Shown in pieces: positions 59,128 through 64,000 of a stretch of 64,000 nucleotides of DNA. Where the stretch lies: NCBI GenBank assembly GCA_030063045.1, contig JAQSEB010000108.1, forward strand, positions 1 through 64,000, given 5' to 3'. Source of the DNA: Pratylenchus scribneri. Lineage: Eukaryota; Nematoda; Chromadorea; Rhabditida; Pratylenchidae. Made by a program: the position numbers and the translations under genes. The stretch's first letter is position 1; every line of letters starts with the position of its first letter. Below the pieces are notes generated by a model. That model was not told the DNA's origin. It saw only the letters and a program-made list of their open reading frames with translations, and searched no databases.

Positions 59128-62100
59128 TTATACACAGCCATCTTCCTTCTCATAAAAATACGCTTCATTTCGGACAAATAATCTCATCGATCTGTCCTCG
59201 CTAATTAATGGTTTTGAATATTTATTTTCCGTAATTAGACAAGCTGTCTCCACTTTTGGCAATTTGCATAGACTATAAGTTAGGCAAATTTTAATATTCT
59301 GTAAGCCTTGATATTTTAAATAATCAAATATGTCCTCATGGCATTGATTGATGGCATCAAAATATGGTCGATTTGTTGGCAATTTGCTGTCCAACTTGGG
59401 TAAAAAATTAATTTTTAAAACAATTAAGCGAATTAATTTGAACCGATTTTTCCTTGACATTGGCCCAAATTTCACGAAAATTTTTCTCCACTATTGGCAA
59501 ATCCAATTGCCGTAAAAATGACACATTGAATTCATGCGGGTAGACTCTCTAAAATTATTAATAAAATATTTTAAAATTTTCAATAAATTAAGATTAATAA
59601 TTTTCAAATTTTGATTAATTTTTTTCTGCTAAAATTTGATCCTGAGCTGATTATGCTAAGAGAACCAATATCCACTAAAATTTAATTATTATTATTATTA
59701 TTATATTTATAATAAATTAGGATTCTGCTTGAAAACAGAAAAATTAGAATTAAATTATCAACATTTAAAAGATTTTATTTTAGATTATTTTTCTGCTGAT
59801 TAAAATAATAGGCTCTAAAGCAATAAATTAAGATTGCGTCTTACGCATTAGCGAATTAAATAATAATTTTTATAATTTTTCTACTCCATATAATAGGCCA
59901 TTTGGTCAGTTAAATCAGTGAATGTCACTTTATTTTTTATTATTTAAAAAATCTCAATGGTATATGGAGCATAAATTTATCTATTAAATTAAAAATTATC
60001 CCAATAATATTCACTTAATGAGCTGTAAAATATCAATTAACCTTTTCATTGGCCAAATGAAGCATTATGGAGTAATTGCTGGTCACCCGCTTCACATCAA
60101 AATGCCAATCCAAATCACCTTCCATATGACGGGGATAATGCATCCAAAATGATTTTATCCGCTTTGGTATTATCACCATTTTTTCGTTGTTTTGCAAAAA
60201 TGATGTCATTATGCCTTTTGTTAGTAATGCAGTCAGATTGAATTTGCTTGGGATTTTTTCTAAAATTTTTTATAATTAATAAAGAATATATTAAAAATTA
60301 GGGAAAGAGAAGAAATCCAATAAAATGAGAAATGTTAAAGTTTTCCATATAGTAGAAACTGAAAAGTCTTTTTTTGCTCAAATTTGTTCCCTTTGGGCCA
60401 AATAGCTTTCACTATGTAAATAAGCCAAATTCCTAATCAATTGCATATATTCGCCTTTATTTGGGACTTAAATAAATCCCAAAAATCCCCTTTGATTGTT
60501 CAGTTTCTTATTTGATTCAATATTGTGATATTCCATCGGATTAAAAAATGGGTGTTATAATATATTCCAAATCCCCAAAATATGACCTCATTCGAAATCA
60601 AAATTGCAGTGATAAAATTTTTAATGGTATCGATATTAGACAAGTTTTAAAAATCTTTTTTTTTCAAAAGATTTTTAATTATTTACCTTGTATATTAAAA
60701 GTTGATTCCAATTTATTAATGAGCAAATAGCCAGCAGTTGGTTTTGTGGCTAATGCACTGGCAAATGCTTCACCCAATGTTTTGAACTGTATGGTCAACA
60801 ACAAATCATCCCAATCAATCAATGCAATGAATTTGGCACTTTCACGGAATTCATAAAAGCATTCATGGGCAAGTAGGATTTGGCCATTGAATCTAATGGA
60901 ATTATTGTTGATCACATTTTTATATAATTTTTTAAGTTGAACAAATATTCGGCCGAAAGTTTGACTCCAATAATGATTTTAAATTAAAGAAGCTAATTTT
61001 AAATCAATAAAGCTCTATTTTTATTAGATATTTAGGTCTTAGAAAAAAGTTGGTCTTAGAATATATGGATTAATGATTTAAACAATTTTGATAATTAATA
61101 ATTATTTATTTGTTCCCTTTCCCTATATGCATCTAAAAATGAAAATATTACTTCAATCTTCTTATTGATATTAATACAATTGTTTTCATATCGATAAATT
61201 TTTGGTTCTAGTCTGTTTTCTAAAGCCATATTTAAAAAATCTCATGAATTACTCTTTCTTACATTACAAATATATATTTTAATTTTAAAAGTGTTTTATC
61301 TTTACCCCAGGGCCTTTTAATATTAAGGTAATGAGATTTGTAAATGCAATTGAATAATTTTAGGGAAATTTGTGTGATTTAGCAGTTTCCAAAAGTACAA
61401 AAAATTTTAATTTTTTATTTGTTATTGAATCATAATTTTTATTTATAAATTTAAAAAGTGAACTCTGTTTGATCATTTGGATTGTATGGCATATCCTGTA
61501 GAAATGGAAACAAAATTCCAGGCCTTACACTGATTATTCCAATTTTTTCATAAATTTTCATTAATTCGAAAACAGCCTTTAAAGCACTTTGCACATGTGT
61601 AACAATTAAATCAACCTTTCAAAAAATTTAAAATTTTAAGAATTTTCATTCCAATTTCCTCAATTTTTTTATTAAATTAAGGAAAATATTTAAAATGGCG
61701 AAAAACATTGAAAATGGCGAAAGGTTTTTAACGGTTTAGTGGTTTGACCAAAATTGACAAACCATATACCATTGGATAGAGCGCTCTTCAAGACGCGTCG
61801 AATATGGTTTTGAACCAAAACCCATAAAACGGTTTAGATGGTTCAAAACCCTTAATTTTTATCAAACCATGAGAAAATATATAATAATCTATGCATCTTG
61901 ACGAGATCTATCAATTAGATATAAGGTTTTGATTATAAACTTTTCACCATTTTCAATATTTTTTTCGTCATTTTCAATGTTTTTTAGCCAAATTAAATAC
62001 CATCCTTAAATTAAAACCTTTAACAATCTGTATAATTCAATTGTAGCAATTATGAGTTGCCAGCGTTCAAATGTGAGCACTCGGCTCATACAAATGACAA

Positions 62101-63363
62101 CTTCTCGCCTTTGATAATCGGGAAGAGATGGTGTGAACTTTGTTAAAAATTAAAATTCATTTGTCTTTCCAATAGCTATATTATTAATGTTCATTCATAT
62201 TTTTTATTATTATAATTTATAAATAAAAGTCAATTAAACCTGAATAACATTTTTTGGATGTTTCCTTTTTCCAATTGTAATGCCGAATGAATTTAAAAGT
62301 TGCTCATTTTCTTCTAAATTCATCGGCATTGGTGGTGCCGGCACAATGCAATTCATAAGGAACACTTCAATTTTACAGAGTCCCAAGCCGGCAACACGTT
62401 CCAATGTTGTTGCAATTGTTTTTGCATATTTTTGTTGATTATTTTGGATCAGTTGAACACAAGAAATTTTATGCAAATTTGTTTGATCTTTGTCGGTTGC
62501 CATCAAACCAACAATAAGAAGATCACCGTTTTGACTTTAAAAATTTAAATTTTAATTATGCAGTTTAAAATTTGATAATTTTAGGTACAGATTGGTCAGT
62601 GGGAGATAGATAATTATAATTGTTAATTAACCTAAAAATATATTTTTTATGCCTTATATCTTATTAATTTTATCCAGCCCAAGTCGATCAATAATTAATC
62701 AAAATTTAGTGAATGAATCGGAGATTTAATTTTATATAAATTTCAGAATTTCAATAAATATTATTAAAAAAAATTTTGGTCATCAATTTGAAAGTGTCTG
62801 ACTCTAATCTCTTACTCAGGGCATCCCCAGAAAATTATTTCATTTTGCGGCCACTTGATTAGAAAATAAAAAATTTTGAGGTGGATCTTTGCTTGAGGGC
62901 AAAAAAGATTTAAAATCTAAGAGTAGCATTTAGGGGCTTCTTTATTTGGGGGCAGAGTGCAAATTCCCCCGTGGAAGGATATATTCTGTTGATCACCCTG
63001 AATTTATTTTAAAGTAATTCTTCTTCCTTAAGCCATTTCTATGATTCTTTTACTTTTTCATCATCATCATTTATCAGAAATTCTGATTTTATTATCAAAT
63101 ATTCATTTAAAAAAGATATTTAAAGAAACTTACAATGCTTTGTTGAAAAGAAATGTCTTATAGAGGAAGAAATAATTAAATTTGGACGGATTTCTTTTCT
63201 CAATTAATTTATTTGTTATTGGAAAACAAATTTTCGAGAGCAATATATAGCATAAAATTATGTAGGAAATATTGTTGCCGTATAAAATTCTGATAATAAA
63301 TTTGGCATATTTCATTGTGATTCGTAAAAGAGATTTGGCCAATGATGCAAAAGAATTATGCAT
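59128..63363 (-). CDS. Glycosyltransferase family 92 (DUF23) protein, 9 exons
   Basis: Exons: 63363-63134, 62534-62240, 62137-62018, 61615-61464, 61212-61152, 60964-60687, 60259-60042, 59548-59444 and 59394-59128, about 575 aa. All junctions fit except 61152 to 60964, where phase does not match, so a small exon or different edge is missing. The N-terminus has a signal-anchor span (ISYIILCYILLSKICFPI), as expected for a Golgi type II enzyme. Family marks: REVVICMSRVLTFERWQLII followed by ELYRLLK; EPKIYRYENNCIN; and CFYEFRESAKFIALIDWDD, the WDD of the donor and metal site. Family 92 in C. elegans includes GALT-1, which adds galactose to core fucose of N-glycans; the substrate here is unknown. 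A decayed copy of its last two exons is at 24965-25388. Confidence 0.82.
61680..62012. mobile_element. MITE family A copy with GGCGAAA tails
   Basis: Ends TTAAGGA...TCCTTAA with mirrored AATGGCGAAAAACATTGAAA and CATTTTCAATGTTTTTTAGC tails, and a CAAGACGCGTCGAATATGG core with its inverse near 61890. TTAA at both edges suggests a TTAA target. It is in intron 3 of the glycosyltransferase gene. Confidence 0.75.
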
Positions 63364-63722
63364 TTGTCTGTAAAATTATGTTAAATTTTTTTGGAACAAT
63401 TGGATCAATCAGAATTTATTTAATAAAACATAAGAAATTTTATTATATTTTATCCTCCATTTTCATTTTTCATTTTTTTAAATAAAAAAAATCAGAAATT
63501 AAAATAAAAATGGTAATTTATATTTTATTGATCAAAAATACAATAATTTTGAAAACAAATATTGAATAACAAATAAAATAATATATATAAATATGGATAT
63601 GGGAAGGACTAAATTCATTGATTTCTTATTGACATTGCGAATTGCGCAATTTTATCAAAGTGACCAAATCTGACTTGGTGAAAGGCGAATAAAATGAATG
63701 AGCGAGCGAAGCAATATGTAAA
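63364..63722. other. Intergenic, no feature recognised
   Basis: AT-rich interval between the start of the glycosyltransferase gene and the last exon of the next minus-strand gene. It probably holds the glycosyltransferase promoter. Confidence 0.5.
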
Positions 63723-63846
63723 TTACGCATCTCGTTCACGAACTTCCAAATAATATAATGCTCGTCCATCGGTCAATAAATCAATATGTGGATTTCGGAT
63801 AACAATTTGACATTTTATAAATGAACATGAAAAATCATTTTTTATT
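63723..63846 (-). CDS. Last exon of a second, probable family-92 glycosyltransferase
   Basis: Acceptor ATCAAG, then an open exon reading CSFIKCQIVIRNPHIDLLTD and YYLEVRERDA-stop. The ending resembles the C-terminus of the neighbouring family-92 enzyme (LFVRNEAYFYEKEDG), and the gene would be in tandem on the same strand. Upstream exons lie beyond the right edge. Family assignment rests on this short similarity and on position. Confidence 0.45.
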
Positions 63847-64000
63847 CTTGATGAATAAGCTTTAGGGCAAAAAAATTGAAAAGTTATTTTAATTACAATT
63901 TTTATCCAATAAGTTACAATATTTAATTAATTTTTATAATTCAAAATGCATTAGCTTTGAATGCAGCTTTCTATTAACCAATAAATGGCCAAAAGAATTT

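Overview
The window reads as nematode nuclear DNA. It is AT-rich, and its protein-coding genes are cut into many short exons joined by small introns with T-rich, TTTCAG-type acceptors. The gene families are ones that dominate nematode genomes: a 7TM chemoreceptor, family-92 glycosyltransferases, galectin-like lectins and small secreted cysteine-rich peptides. I cannot name the species. Exon models come from reading both strands by eye and requiring splice phases to agree; they are not transcript-supported.

Layout. 1-2634: right part of a hAT-like tandem-repeat element, then the last four exons of a GIY-YIG nuclease gene (+). 3336-6579: intact nine-exon secreted orphan gene (-). 7261-8720: small secreted-protein candidate (+) with a palindromic repeat in the middle. 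9587-23939: sixteen-exon gene (+) for a long multi-domain galectin-like protein; its fifth intron holds a complete LTR retrotransposon (12333-17510) with indistinguishable 506-bp LTRs, a Gag ORF and no pol. 24965-25388: decayed duplicate of the 3' end of a family-92 glycosyltransferase. 28402-34759: ten-exon gene (+) for an AAA-ATPase-like plus PD-(D/E)XK nuclease protein, an architecture best known from bacteria. 37841-40361: five-exon type II membrane orphan (+). 41038-42536: short secreted peptides. 43459-48785: chemoreceptor gene (-) whose TM6 exon is split by a hAT-like element with an 8-bp target duplication; a second hAT-like element, a foldback element and a MITE sit in its introns. 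49996-50532: another secreted cysteine-rich peptide (-). 52103-57894: intact eleven-exon GIY-YIG nuclease (-), the full-length paralogue of the partial gene at the left edge, with a four-level transposon nest in intron 6. 59128-63363: family-92 glycosyltransferase (-), with the last exon of a probable second copy entering at the right edge.

The window is not an operon-like system; genes lie on both strands and share no pathway that I can see. Its most notable content is (1) the GIY-YIG pair with a duplicated phase-symmetric exon and a PIP-box-like C-terminus in one copy, (2) the intron-rich nuclear gene for a bacterial-type AAA/PD-(D/E)XK protein, (3) hAT-like elements built from 31-bp tandem repeats, one of which has broken a receptor gene, and (4) a DDE-type element whose 382-bp inverted repeats each carry a tRNA-like Pol III promoter.
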